NCBI GenBank assembly: GCA_023128195.1
Contig: JAGMEL010000185.1
Location: forward strand, 1 to 18,484
Reading direction: 5' to 3'
Source: Caldifarciminota bacterium
GTDB lineage: Bacteria; Hydrothermota; Tepidihabitantia; SM23-42
DNA length: 18,484 bases
Part shown: positions 1 to 5,937 of the stretch, one piece after another
Layout of the letters: each line of letters starts with the position of its first letter
How positions within the stretch are numbered: the stretch's first letter is position 1
Made by a program: the position numbers and the translations under genes
The notes under the pieces: generated by a model
The model's input: the letters and a program-made list of their open reading frames with translations, nothing else
What the model was told of the DNA's origin: nothing
Database searches by the model: none

Positions 1-281
1 TAGGCGTGGCACAGGGGAATGGAATGCTATGTGATATTGCTCGTGAATTAGAGGAAAAAATTTCGCACCTTGGTTTTAAAAAAGAAAAACGATTCCACGC
101 TCATTTGACAATCGGCAGGATAAAGAAATTCTGCAAAGTAGATGATATTCTTGCAAAAAACATTAAGACAGATGCTTTTTCAGTTGACTCAATTACCCTT
201 TTTAAGTCAGCCCTGAAACCCGAAGGGCCAGTTTACCAAGAACTGGAGAAATTCACCTTCTCATCTTCTGTTATCTCTTAA
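1..281 (+). CDS. thpR: RNA 2',3'-cyclic phosphodiesterase (ThpR / 2'-5' RNA ligase family), C-terminal part
   Basis: The reading frame is open to the left edge (first whole codon at 3), so the gene begins outside the window; the GTG at 6 is probably internal, since the visible start reads (L/I/V)-G-V-A-Q-G-N, like the strand before the second half of ThpR proteins. The second H-x-T-x signature is visible in HLTIGR, following the FKKEKRFHAH segment. The first HxTx motif would lie upstream. Family members hydrolyse 2',3'-cyclic phosphate RNA ends and can reversibly join 2'-5' linkages; the cellular substrate is usually unknown. The C-terminal strand (SITLFKSALKPEGPVYQEL) matches the family ending, so the 3' end looks intact. 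Stop TAA at 279-281. The family assignment is firm; the symbol is less so because only about half is visible. Confidence 0.82.
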   Translation, partial: GVAQGNGMLCDIARELEEKISHLGFKKEKRFHAHLTIGRIKKFCKVDDILAKNIKTDAFSVDSITLFKSALKPEGPVYQELEKFTFSSSVIS

Positions 282-344
282 AAAAATTAGCAGATTTACC
301 CATCAATACACAGACGTATTAAACTACTATTATACATCGCGGTT

Positions 345-378
345 GTGAGAGAGCTCTGAAAAAGTATTCATCGCTCTC
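345..378. repeat. 34-base dispersed element, copy 1
   Basis: This stretch matches 17371-17404 at 32 of 34 positions. It begins GTG, contains GAGAGCTCT, then an A-rich run and AGTATTCATC, and ends GCTCTC. GAGAGC and the terminal GCTCTC are inverted repeats about 18 bases apart, so it could fold as a hairpin or bind a dimeric protein. It lies 34 bases before the -35 of the lipoprotein promoter. No third copy was seen in the window. Confidence 0.8.
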
Positions 379-412
379 CTGATATCTATTACTTTAATCT
401 CTGTGATATTTG

Positions 413-440
413 TTGACATGCCGTTTTTTTTGATTATTAT
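413..440 (+). promoter_or_regulatory. Promoter of the SUMF1/M23 pair
   Basis: -35 TTGACA at 413-418 and -10 TATTAT (5/6) at 435-440, spacer 16. The predicted start of transcription is near 447, just before the AAGGTG ribosome site at 447-452, so the leader would be about a dozen bases. AATCTCTGTG at 396-405 lies 7 bases before the -35, as it does before the lipid kinase promoter. Confidence 0.7.
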
Positions 441-458
441 CAATATAAGGTGACATCA

Positions 459-1247
459 ATGAAGAAAATATTTTCAATAATAATAATTATTATATTAACA
501 ATACTGACTTGTGGTACACCAGAAGACCAGGAACAACAGATCAAACAAGAAATAACTGATGTGCCGCCTCATGGCATGGTGCTTATTCCGGGTGGATATT
601 TTATAATGGGTTCGGATTCAGATGACGAAAGTCCCAGACACAAGGTATGGGTTGATCCCTTTTTTATTGATAAATATGAGGTAACTAATCATCAATATAA
701 AAAATTCATCGAGGCTACAGGCCATCCTAAGCCTCCATTTTTCAATGATTCTGACCTGAACAAACCTGAGTACCCTGTGGTTGGTGTGAATTATTACGAT
801 GCCGCCTCTTATGCCAAATGGTCGGGTAAGCGCCTATCTACTGAAGCAGAATGGGAGCGTGCTGCACGCGCTGGTTTGAAAGGCAAAATATTTCCTTGGG
901 GCGACAAACCAGTTGCCAATCGATGTAACTATGCACCAAAAGGTGAAAAAGATGCGGATGGGTATGAATATACGGCTCCAGTCGGTAAATTTCCACCCAA
1001 TAACTATGGCTTGCACGATATGGCAGGTAATGTTTGGGAATGGTGTCAGGATTTTTACGATGCAGAATACTACAAAACAAGTTCAGTGAAAAATCCGTCA
1101 GGACCTGATTCTGGCTACACCCGGGTACTGCGCGGTGGTTCCTGGTTAAGTATCAACCCGAAGTATTTAAAATGCTCATCCCGATTAGAGCTCAGACCCT
1201 TTGTTCAGGACCGCTACTATGGTTTCCGTTGTGCAAAAACTCCTTAG
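459..1247 (+). CDS. SUMF1/FGE-sulfatase-fold lipoprotein
   Basis: A 262-residue protein starting at ATG 459, preferred over the in-frame GTG at 450 because AAGGTG sits 6 bases before this ATG. Residues 1-18 form a lipoprotein-like signal (MKK, then an Ile run, then ILTC), predicting lipidation on Cys18. The rest is a formylglycine-generating-enzyme (SUMF1, PF03781) domain: MVLIPGGYFIMGS, FFIDKYEVTNHQYKKFI, GVNYYDAASYAKWSGKRLSTEAEWERAA, FPWG, GLHDMAGNVWEWCQD, RVLRGGSW and the terminal YGFRCAK. True FGE enzymes have a catalytic Cys pair after the GGS segment. Here that segment reads SWLSINPKYLKCSSR, so the pair appears absent and oxidation of sulfatases is unlikely. Many such domains in environmental bacteria are non-catalytic or bind ligands. 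It overlaps the next gene by 29 bases and is probably co-translated with it. The fold is secure; the role is unknown. Confidence 0.88.
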   Translation: MKKIFSIIIIIILTILTCGTPEDQEQQIKQEITDVPPHGMVLIPGGYFIMGSDSDDESPRHKVWVDPFFIDKYEVTNHQYKKFIEATGHPKPPFFNDSDLNKPEYPVVGVNYYDAASYAKWSGKRLSTEAEWERAARAGLKGKIFPWGDKPVANRCNYAPKGEKDADGYEYTAPVGKFPPNNYGLHDMAGNVWEWCQDFYDAEYYKTSSVKNPSGPDSGYTRVLRGGSWLSINPKYLKCSSRLELRPFVQDRYYGFRCAKTP

Positions 1248-2397
1248 TATTGCTGTTTTTGCATCGCTCACAGGATACATTAACAATCAATCGACCGGGC
1301 GGTTTCTTATACAGCCTCTTGCTGCAGATACTATTCAGCAACAAACAGAAACAACCGATGATTCAAAACAATCAAAACCAGGTTCCGGCACAGGATTCAT
1401 TTCCCTGGAGCGGAGACTGGAACGCGATGTCAATTTCATAAAATTTAAACATTACGATCCTCTGGATACGATTGAATCTACCCATCTTCAGCATGACCAT
1501 CAGGGTCAGTCCTTCCAGGAACAGGAACACGGGCTAACCCTCTCACGCGTCAACAGGTTAATTCAAAAGATATCCCTGGATAAGGATACTTATCAGCAGG
1601 GCGAAATTGCCAATCTCAATGTCACTGCAGTATTACCTTTGGAAAGTCCTAAAATAAACTTTTTGTATAAGACCTATAAACTTTATCCGCAATCTCATAA
1701 TACCTATAGAACAATATTAGCCGTGCCAATGCAGACTGAACCCGGCAAATATTCCATGACATTAAGTTATAAAGAAGAAGGTGAGCAAAAAATCCTTCAA
1801 ATGCCATTTACAGTAATTCCCGGTAATTTCTCTGAAGAGGATACTGCAGAGCTTGATATCAGTATTCTCACAGAGGAAACTTTTGAAATGTTGAAATATG
1901 AAGGAAATTATTTTGCCCGAGCCTATAATACAAATCCGGATTCACTACTATATGATGGCGATTTTATCTGGCCATGTTCAGGAACCATTACGGGACTTTA
2001 TGGCACACCCCGGCGTTACAATGAAGATCTGGGCAAGTGGTCGCATAAAGCAGTGGACATTGCTAATGTGGTAGGTACTGAAGTTTTCGCGGCTAACCAT
2101 GGCGTCGTTACGATGGCAAAGAATTTAGATGTGCACGGTAAGAGTATTGTTATTGCCCATGGTCAGGGCATTCACACCGTGTACATACATCTGGATTCGA
2201 TGTGCGTGGAAAAGGGTGATGAGATAAAAAAGGGTCAGTTAATAGGAAAACTGGGGAAAACAGGGTTATGTACCGGACCAAATCTTCACTGGCAGGTAAT
2301 GGTGAACAGGGTTGCTATTAATCCGCGATACTGGCTTGAGGGAAAACCCGAACTCAAGGAAAAGCAGTGGGTGCAATATAAACAGCCCGGAAAATGA
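1219..2397 (+). CDS. Secreted M23 family metallopeptidase (LysM-less, peptidoglycan hydrolase-like)
   Basis: A 392-residue protein. ATG 1219 is chosen because AGGA at 1207-1210 lies 8 bases upstream; GTG 1231 and TTG 1201 are alternatives. The start overlaps the SUMF1 gene. An N-terminal hydrophobic segment (KLLSIAVFASLTGY) looks like a signal peptide or anchor. About 240 residues of linker and a beta-type domain follow (LDKDTYQQGEIANLNVTAVLP resembles an Ig-like strand pattern). The C-terminal M23 domain begins near residue 255. Zinc-site motif H276-x3-D280 (HKAVD), His324 in VYIHLD and His357 are present. The last motif, normally HLH, reads N355-L-H357, so the catalytic His of the pair is Asn. 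Family members cut peptide cross-bridges of peptidoglycan; this one could be weak, altered or a regulator. It is paired with a lipoprotein in one operon, suggesting envelope work. Confidence 0.85.
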   Translation: MVSVVQKLLSIAVFASLTGYINNQSTGRFLIQPLAADTIQQQTETTDDSKQSKPGSGTGFISLERRLERDVNFIKFKHYDPLDTIESTHLQHDHQGQSFQEQEHGLTLSRVNRLIQKISLDKDTYQQGEIANLNVTAVLPLESPKINFLYKTYKLYPQSHNTYRTILAVPMQTEPGKYSMTLSYKEEGEQKILQMPFTVIPGNFSEEDTAELDISILTEETFEMLKYEGNYFARAYNTNPDSLLYDGDFIWPCSGTITGLYGTPRRYNEDLGKWSHKAVDIANVVGTEVFAANHGVVTMAKNLDVHGKSIVIAHGQGIHTVYIHLDSMCVEKGDEIKKGQLIGKLGKTGLCTGPNLHWQVMVNRVAINPRYWLEGKPELKEKQWVQYKQPGK

Positions 2398-2406
2398 GCT
2401 GTTTTT
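2380..2406 (+). terminator. Hairpin terminator of the SUMF1/M23 operon
   Basis: AAACAGC (2380-2386) and GCTGTTT (2398-2404) form a 7-bp stem around the M23 stop codon, and a T run reaches 2406. The stem is short and overlaps the 3' end of the gene, so strength is uncertain. Confidence 0.5.
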
Positions 2407-2466
2407 GATAATGCCACTTAACTGATTGAATTTTTAAAAGACTCCATTTAGCATGAGAAATAACCA

Positions 2467-2494
2467 TTGACTAAGGTTGGTTTTTGATTATAAC
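2467..2494 (+). promoter_or_regulatory. Promoter of the DUF3267-like gene
   Basis: -35 TTGACT at 2467-2472 and -10 TATAAC at 2489-2494 with a 16-base spacer, the same geometry as the other promoters here. Transcription would start near 2501, downstream of the TTG at 2484, which argues against that codon as the translation start. Confidence 0.6.
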
Positions 2495-2511
2495 CGTAAT
2501 AGAGAAAGGCA

Positions 2512-2535
2512 ATGACAAAAATTGTAATAGGATGA
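2512..2535 (+). other. Possible 7-codon leader minigene
   Basis: ATG 2512 opens a seven-codon frame (M-T-K-I-V-I-G) ending in TGA at 2533-2535. An AAAGG lies just upstream (2505-2509), and the stop overlaps the in-frame ATG at 2532 of the next gene as ATGA. It could couple translation to the membrane protein, or be chance. The sequence shows only the geometry. Confidence 0.25.
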
Positions 2536-2543
2536 TAATTAAC

Positions 2544-3065
2544 ATGAAAAAGATTGGACATGGAAAAGTTAATATCTATCTTGCGTCTTTTATCGCTATA
2601 GCAATCTTCGTGCTCTGTTTGCGTTTAACATTCAGGGGGTCAAATATAGTGAGACCATCATGGGTAAGAGGCCTATACCCCTTTATAGTTTTCTTATATG
2701 TAATTTCATTAATTTTTATTCACGAATTTATCCATGTAATTGCAGCTTCCTTTTTTATGCCAATCAGAGATATAAGCCTGCATTTCAAAATATTGGTGTG
2801 GGAAGTCCGTATGGCTAAGCCTTTAAAACGGAATAATTATTTCTTTACAGCATTGGCTCCGGGATTTGTATTATCGCTTGCTGGTGTTATATTACTGCTT
2901 ACCTTTAGTTCCGTGAGTGTAAAATATTTTTCAGCGCTTCTCTTTATAATCGGGTTTTGCTCAGCGACCGGTGATGTAATGCTTGTCCTGAAAGCACTTA
3001 AATTTCCTAAAGAGTGCTATATTCTTGATAAGGGAGCTGAATTTGATGTTTTAAAGGAAGAATGA
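2544..3065 (+). CDS. DUF3267-like integral membrane zincin (HExxH)
   Basis: A 173-residue membrane protein from ATG 2544; ATG 2532 is an alternative. The TTG at 2484 is rejected because it falls inside the predicted promoter. Hydrophobic segments lie near residues 9-27 (LASFIAIAIFVLCLRL), 43-75 around the motif, 100-118 and 128-150. H60-E-F-I-H64 is a zinc-metalloprotease signature inside a membrane segment. The following KRNNYFFTALAPGFVLSLAG and the TGD around Asp144, a candidate third metal ligand, match the general pattern of DUF3267 (PF11667, putative zincin peptidase) and site-2-protease-like proteins. The substrate is unknown. It has its own promoter and no partner gene. Fold-level confidence is good; family name moderate. 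Confidence 0.75.
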   Translation: MKKIGHGKVNIYLASFIAIAIFVLCLRLTFRGSNIVRPSWVRGLYPFIVFLYVISLIFIHEFIHVIAASFFMPIRDISLHFKILVWEVRMAKPLKRNNYFFTALAPGFVLSLAGVILLLTFSSVSVKYFSALLFIIGFCSATGDVMLVLKALKFPKECYILDKGAEFDVLKEE

Positions 3066-3179
3066 GTAAGGCGTTTACGGACTTACCAGGAATTGAAAAA
3101 ATGGAGTAGTAGTCTGCAAACAAAGACATTAAATAATTTGTGATATTTTGTCACTGAAACAAATCATGTAAAATGCCTG

Positions 3180-3207
3180 CCCTGTGAAGTTTGATTACTT
3201 CACCGGG
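3180..3207. repeat. Inverted repeat / hairpin
   Basis: CCCTGTGAAGT and ACTTCACCGGG pair around the loop TTGATT, with one mismatch. It could act as a terminator for the upstream zincin gene, but no T run follows. GGGGT (3205-3209) could instead pair with ACCCC downstream. Confidence 0.5.
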
Positions 3208-3253
3208 GTTTAGATGTGACCCCAATTATCGCATAACTTTTTAAGCAGCGAGG

Positions 3254-3287
3254 CTCATTTTGTCATTTAGTCAATTGACAAAATGAG
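3254..3287. repeat. Perfect 12-bp inverted repeat
   Basis: CTCATTTTGTCA (3254-3265) and TGACAAAATGAG (3276-3287) are exact reverse complements around a 10-base loop. The stem is AT-rich; function is not evident. Confidence 0.65.
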
Positions 3288-3324
3288 AAAATGATGATTG
3301 TTGTATGGTTGAGTTCACTATTAC

Positions 3325-3354
3325 GCCCCCACATCAATATATTGGTGTGGGGGC
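3325..3354. terminator. Strong palindromic hairpin between convergent genes
   Basis: GCCCCCACATCAATA and TATTGGTGTGGGGGC pair over 15 positions with one U-G wobble in the plus-strand RNA (a C-A mismatch in the minus-strand RNA) and essentially no unpaired centre. It lies between a plus gene and a minus gene, fitting a terminator or RNA-stabilising stem, although no T run follows on either strand. Confidence 0.5.
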
Positions 3355-3365
3355 AAGCCTTATCA

Positions 3366-3450
3366 CGGAACCGCAAAAGCCGCAGAATAATCGCAGAGAC
3401 CGCAGAGAAATTGGAATCGCAGAGAGCGCAGAAAAGCCGCAGAGTACGCA
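3366..3450. repeat. CGCAGA/CGCAGAG degenerate short tandem array
   Basis: About nine copies of a CCGCAGA or CGCAGAG core are spaced irregularly, with CGCAGAGA-CCGCAGAGA the clearest pair. The array ends three bases before the stop codon of the sorting-domain gene. Similar CGCAGAG arrays are common in intergenic DNA of uncultivated bacteria; their origin is unknown to me. Confidence 0.7.
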
Positions 3451-3452
3451 GC

Positions 3453-5024
3453 TCAGTGTAGGATAACCAAGGATTTTGAAGTTTTGCTATGAGGAGTCTC
3501 AAGCAAAAGAAAGTAGGTACCCTGGCTAAGTCCATTTGTGTTCAGATTGATATTATATTTTCCTGCACTCATATTCTCCTGCATAACCTTTTTAACCAGT
3601 TGACCTGCAGTATTGTATAATTTCAATGAAACCATATCTGGTGTAGAAAGAGAAAAGGAAATCTTTGCACAGCGCGAGACTGGGTTAGGTAGAATTATCA
3701 ATTCTGTATTGGGTCTCTCTATACATGTATTTTCTTGTATACCCGTATATAAAAACCAGTACATGTCATAGTAGAGCTGTGCCCATTTGTCAACAAGAGC
3801 CAGGGCAGAATCAGGTGTCTGATAAATATTATGCCAGTCAGCAAAAAGGACTGCAAACACAAGTGTCACACTTGAGTCAGGTTCGAGATCAAGGGGACCG
3901 CTCGCCATTAGGAATCTCTGGTCATCAGGATCAGGGGGTATTGTATCATAAGGTTCGTAAATTCCGGTCTGGTAATTATAGCCGGCAAGTGTTAAATAGC
4001 AGTCAGGGTCGATATTTGGTTCAAAGGCTAAAGAAAATATCTTAAATGCGGTCATTCCTATTTGAGGCCATTGTGATGGGTCGCGCCAGTCAGGAACGCC
4101 ATCTTCGTCTACATCCCACATCTCTGGTGGTAGATTATTCCAGTACCAAGCACTATCTGTTTCATACTGGTCAGGAATACCATCTCCATCCTTATCCTCA
4201 CCTGGTACGAGATCAAATGGGGTCTGGAGTAAATCAAAACCTATTACTCCTGGAAAAGAGCTCCAGCCTGGTTCCTCTTCATACTGCCACTGGTATGCAA
4301 GATTATCAACAATAATTGTGTCATTGTCAATAATATAAGTGTGCTCAATTATACCCGCGCATATATCATTAGCTGATGTTCCTGCTTCATTACCAATATC
4401 ATTATCTGCACAAATACCAAAATAACAATCTTGAAGATTATTTCCTGAAACATTTTTTACCTCATAGGTAAAAAAGATGATGTCTTCTATTTCAGATATG
4501 TCCCAGGCATAAACAGTTTGATAGACCTCAATACCGATTGGTCTGGTGTCTCCTGGCATATGATAATTAGAATCGCAATCATTCATACAACACCAGGAGT
4601 CTTCATGAGATACAGTATCTTGCGGCGCCATGGGTAAAGTAGTATCAGGCGCAGGCCAATTCTCAGGATGCATGAAAATTATTGCATCTGGATGGTTGAT
4701 CGGCATACCCTTAAGACCAGGGACAAACTCAGATTGTCCACCACTAGGACCATAACCAATGGTCACCAGGGTATCACCTGCATCGATTGTTCCAAACCAT
4801 ATACCAGCGCCATAAATGTAATTCTGTCCACTGCCTATGGGCCACCAGCATCCTGCATTACTACCAGTCTCGTCCTGGCCGAATTTACCGAAGTTTGATA
4901 TGCACATCTCTACCTGGTTTATATTATGCCTTTTTATCTGGAATTCACGGCCAGACTGACTACCTGTTTTGGTGTTTGCACCAAGGCAAATCACCAGCGC
5001 CAACAACAATACATACTTTTTCAT
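3453..5024 (-). CDS. Large secreted protein with Por/type IX (T9SS type A) sorting domain
   Basis: A 523-residue protein from ATG 5024, chosen because AAGGAGG lies 4 bases upstream; an in-frame extension to 5141 is only translated repeat DNA. Residues 1-18 are a signal peptide (MKKYVLLLALVICLG). The body opens with ISNFGKFG..., then GSGQNYIYGAGIWFG and GDTLVTIGYGPSGG, a pattern shared by exported proteins of FCB-like candidate phyla. Two Asp-rich calcium-binding-like stretches (DKDGDGIPD, DVDEDGVPD) resemble thrombospondin type 3 repeats. The last 80 residues (LIILPNPVSRCAKISFSLS..., LKLYNTAGQLV, SQGTYFLLLE, KSLVILH) are a TIGR04183-type sorting domain. The protein is expected on the cell surface or released; no enzyme motif is seen. 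No secretion-system gene is in the window. Confidence 0.85.
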   Translation of the reverse strand: MKKYVLLLALVICLGANTKTGSQSGREFQIKRHNINQVEMCISNFGKFGQDETGSNAGCWWPIGSGQNYIYGAGIWFGTIDAGDTLVTIGYGPSGGQSEFVPGLKGMPINHPDAIIFMHPENWPAPDTTLPMAPQDTVSHEDSWCCMNDCDSNYHMPGDTRPIGIEVYQTVYAWDISEIEDIIFFTYEVKNVSGNNLQDCYFGICADNDIGNEAGTSANDICAGIIEHTYIIDNDTIIVDNLAYQWQYEEEPGWSSFPGVIGFDLLQTPFDLVPGEDKDGDGIPDQYETDSAWYWNNLPPEMWDVDEDGVPDWRDPSQWPQIGMTAFKIFSLAFEPNIDPDCYLTLAGYNYQTGIYEPYDTIPPDPDDQRFLMASGPLDLEPDSSVTLVFAVLFADWHNIYQTPDSALALVDKWAQLYYDMYWFLYTGIQENTCIERPNTELIILPNPVSRCAKISFSLSTPDMVSLKLYNTAGQLVKKVMQENMSAGKYNINLNTNGLSQGTYFLLLETPHSKTSKSLVILH

Positions 5025-5028
5025 AATT

Positions 5029-5035
5029 CCTCCTT
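5029..5035 (-). promoter_or_regulatory. Ribosome binding site fixing the sorting-domain protein start
   Basis: AAGGAGG 4 bases before ATG 5024 on the minus strand. It decides this start against the longer frame, and is followed by a textbook signal peptide. Confidence 0.85.
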
Positions 5036-5045
5036 TGGTTGTTCT

Positions 5046-5081
5046 ATTATAATAATCAACTGTGAAAAATTTGTGAAAAAT
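5046..5081 (-). promoter_or_regulatory. Promoter with tandem 10-mer direct repeat
   Basis: A perfect -10 TATAAT lies at 5046-5051 (minus). At the expected -35 place there is no TTGACA. Instead two identical 10-mers (TGTGAAAAAT on the plus strand, 5061-5070 and 5072-5081) span the -35, repeating every 11 bases. This looks like an activator or operator site laid on one face of the helix. Confidence 0.5.
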
Positions 5082-5087
5082 GCTAAA

Positions 5088-5205
5088 ACACAGATTACAT
5101 AGATAACAAAAAGACACGGAGACCTGGAGACTGGGAGACAAGGTGGTTAGGATATCAGAGGATCAGGAGACGGAATACCTGGTTCTTGGAACTTGGCTCT
5201 TGGTT
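5088..5205. repeat. Cluster of three kinds of short repeat
   Basis: From left to right: an ACACAGATTACATAGA copy (5088-5103), three octamers GGAGACNN (5118-5141), and heptamers CTTGGNN (5185-5205). The first shares 15 of 16 bases with DNA inside the pyrH start. The stop codon of the TtcA-like gene (5206-5208) is the first bases of a further, degenerate heptamer (CTAGGGC). Confidence 0.75.
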
Positions 5206-5937
5206 CTAGGGCATATATGTCTTCTTTATATGGAATATACTGCGGAAGACATTTTTAATAACATCTGGATTTTCTTCCTTGATTTTCTCTAAAAAATTTC
5301 TCACCATTTCGCGTTTTGAATCTTTATAATAAGGGCAGGCAGTACTGGTAGTAGGTAAATTATAGATTTGGGCAATGGCTTGTATGTTTTGCTTATCAAG
5401 ATAGTAAAGTGGTCGAATAAAGAAAAATCTTCCCTGGATCATTGATTGCTTTGGAACAAGTGTAGACATCTCACCATTATATATCATATTCAATAATATT
5501 GTTTCAGCTACATCTTGCTTGTGATGAGCAAAGGCAATTTGAAAAAAACCGAGTTTGTCGGCAACTTCTAAAAGTTTTTTCCTTCTTTCCCGTGCGCACG
5601 GATAACATTTTTTATCGATATTTTTAATTTTTTTGTTGATGTTTATTTTAATAATGGTATGAGGAATACTGTATTTTTTGAAGATTTTTTTTAAATTATC
5701 TATATGCCACTCAGGAAATTGCGGGTTTATGTGGCAGGCATGTATTCCCCATTTTTGATTATATCGCTGATTATATTCGAGGAGCAGTATGAGTAGAACC
5801 AGACTATCTATTCCGCCTGATACACTGACCAGGACACGCGAATTTTTTTCCAAAAATCCGTGACGCTGGATAGCCTGCTTCACCAAAGAGAGACAGGAAT
5901 TGATTAATCTTCTGCCTTCTGTTCTGTCAAGCAGCAA
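5206..5937 (-). CDS. TtcA-like PP-loop ATPase (tRNA thiolation family)
   Basis: A 243-residue protein starting at TTG 5937, directly after the TAA (5940-5938) of the upstream gene, so probably translated by coupling. The N-type PP-loop is S40-G-G-I-D-S45 (TtcA proteins usually have SGGKDS). C111-Y-P-C114 and C201 match the three cysteines that hold the iron-sulfur cluster in TtcA, and HAHHKQDVAETILLN is the family's HH-x-D-x-ET block. TtcA makes 2-thiocytidine at tRNA position 32 with ATP and a sulfur donor. Length is shorter than E. coli TtcA (about 310). The Ile in place of Lys in the loop means a related tRNA thiolase or other PP-loop enzyme is possible. Its pairing with a secreted protein is unexplained. 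Confidence 0.8.
   Translation of the reverse strand: MLLDRTEGRRLINSCLSLVKQAIQRHGFLEKNSRVLVSVSGGIDSLVLLILLLEYNQRYNQKWGIHACHINPQFPEWHIDNLKKIFKKYSIPHTIIKININKKIKNIDKKCYPCARERRKKLLEVADKLGFFQIAFAHHKQDVAETILLNMIYNGEMSTLVPKQSMIQGRFFFIRPLYYLDKQNIQAIAQIYNLPTTSTACPYYKDSKREMVRNFLEKIKEENPDVIKNVFRSIFHIKKTYMP

Larger units (their letters stand above)
3066..3452. other. Gene-free region of 387 bases with hairpins and a short-period repeat
   Basis: No convincing gene lies between the stop of the zincin gene and the stop of the convergent sorting-domain gene. It holds three inverted repeats (3180-3207, 3254-3287, 3325-3354) and a CGCAGAG-type array (about 3366-3450). The hairpins lie between converging transcripts and may end both, but none has a clear T run. 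Confidence 0.7.

Noticed and set aside
2484..2543. TTG 2484 start of the zincin gene
   Set aside because: It lies between the -35 and -10 of the predicted promoter and lacks a ribosome site.
3263..3535. Minus-strand frame of 90 codons across the CGCAGAG array
   Set aside because: It translates repeats and hairpins and overlaps the end of the sorting-domain gene.
5025..5141. 39-residue extension of the sorting-domain protein to 5141
   Set aside because: It is translated repeat DNA; ATG 5024 has an AAGGAGG site and gives a proper signal peptide.
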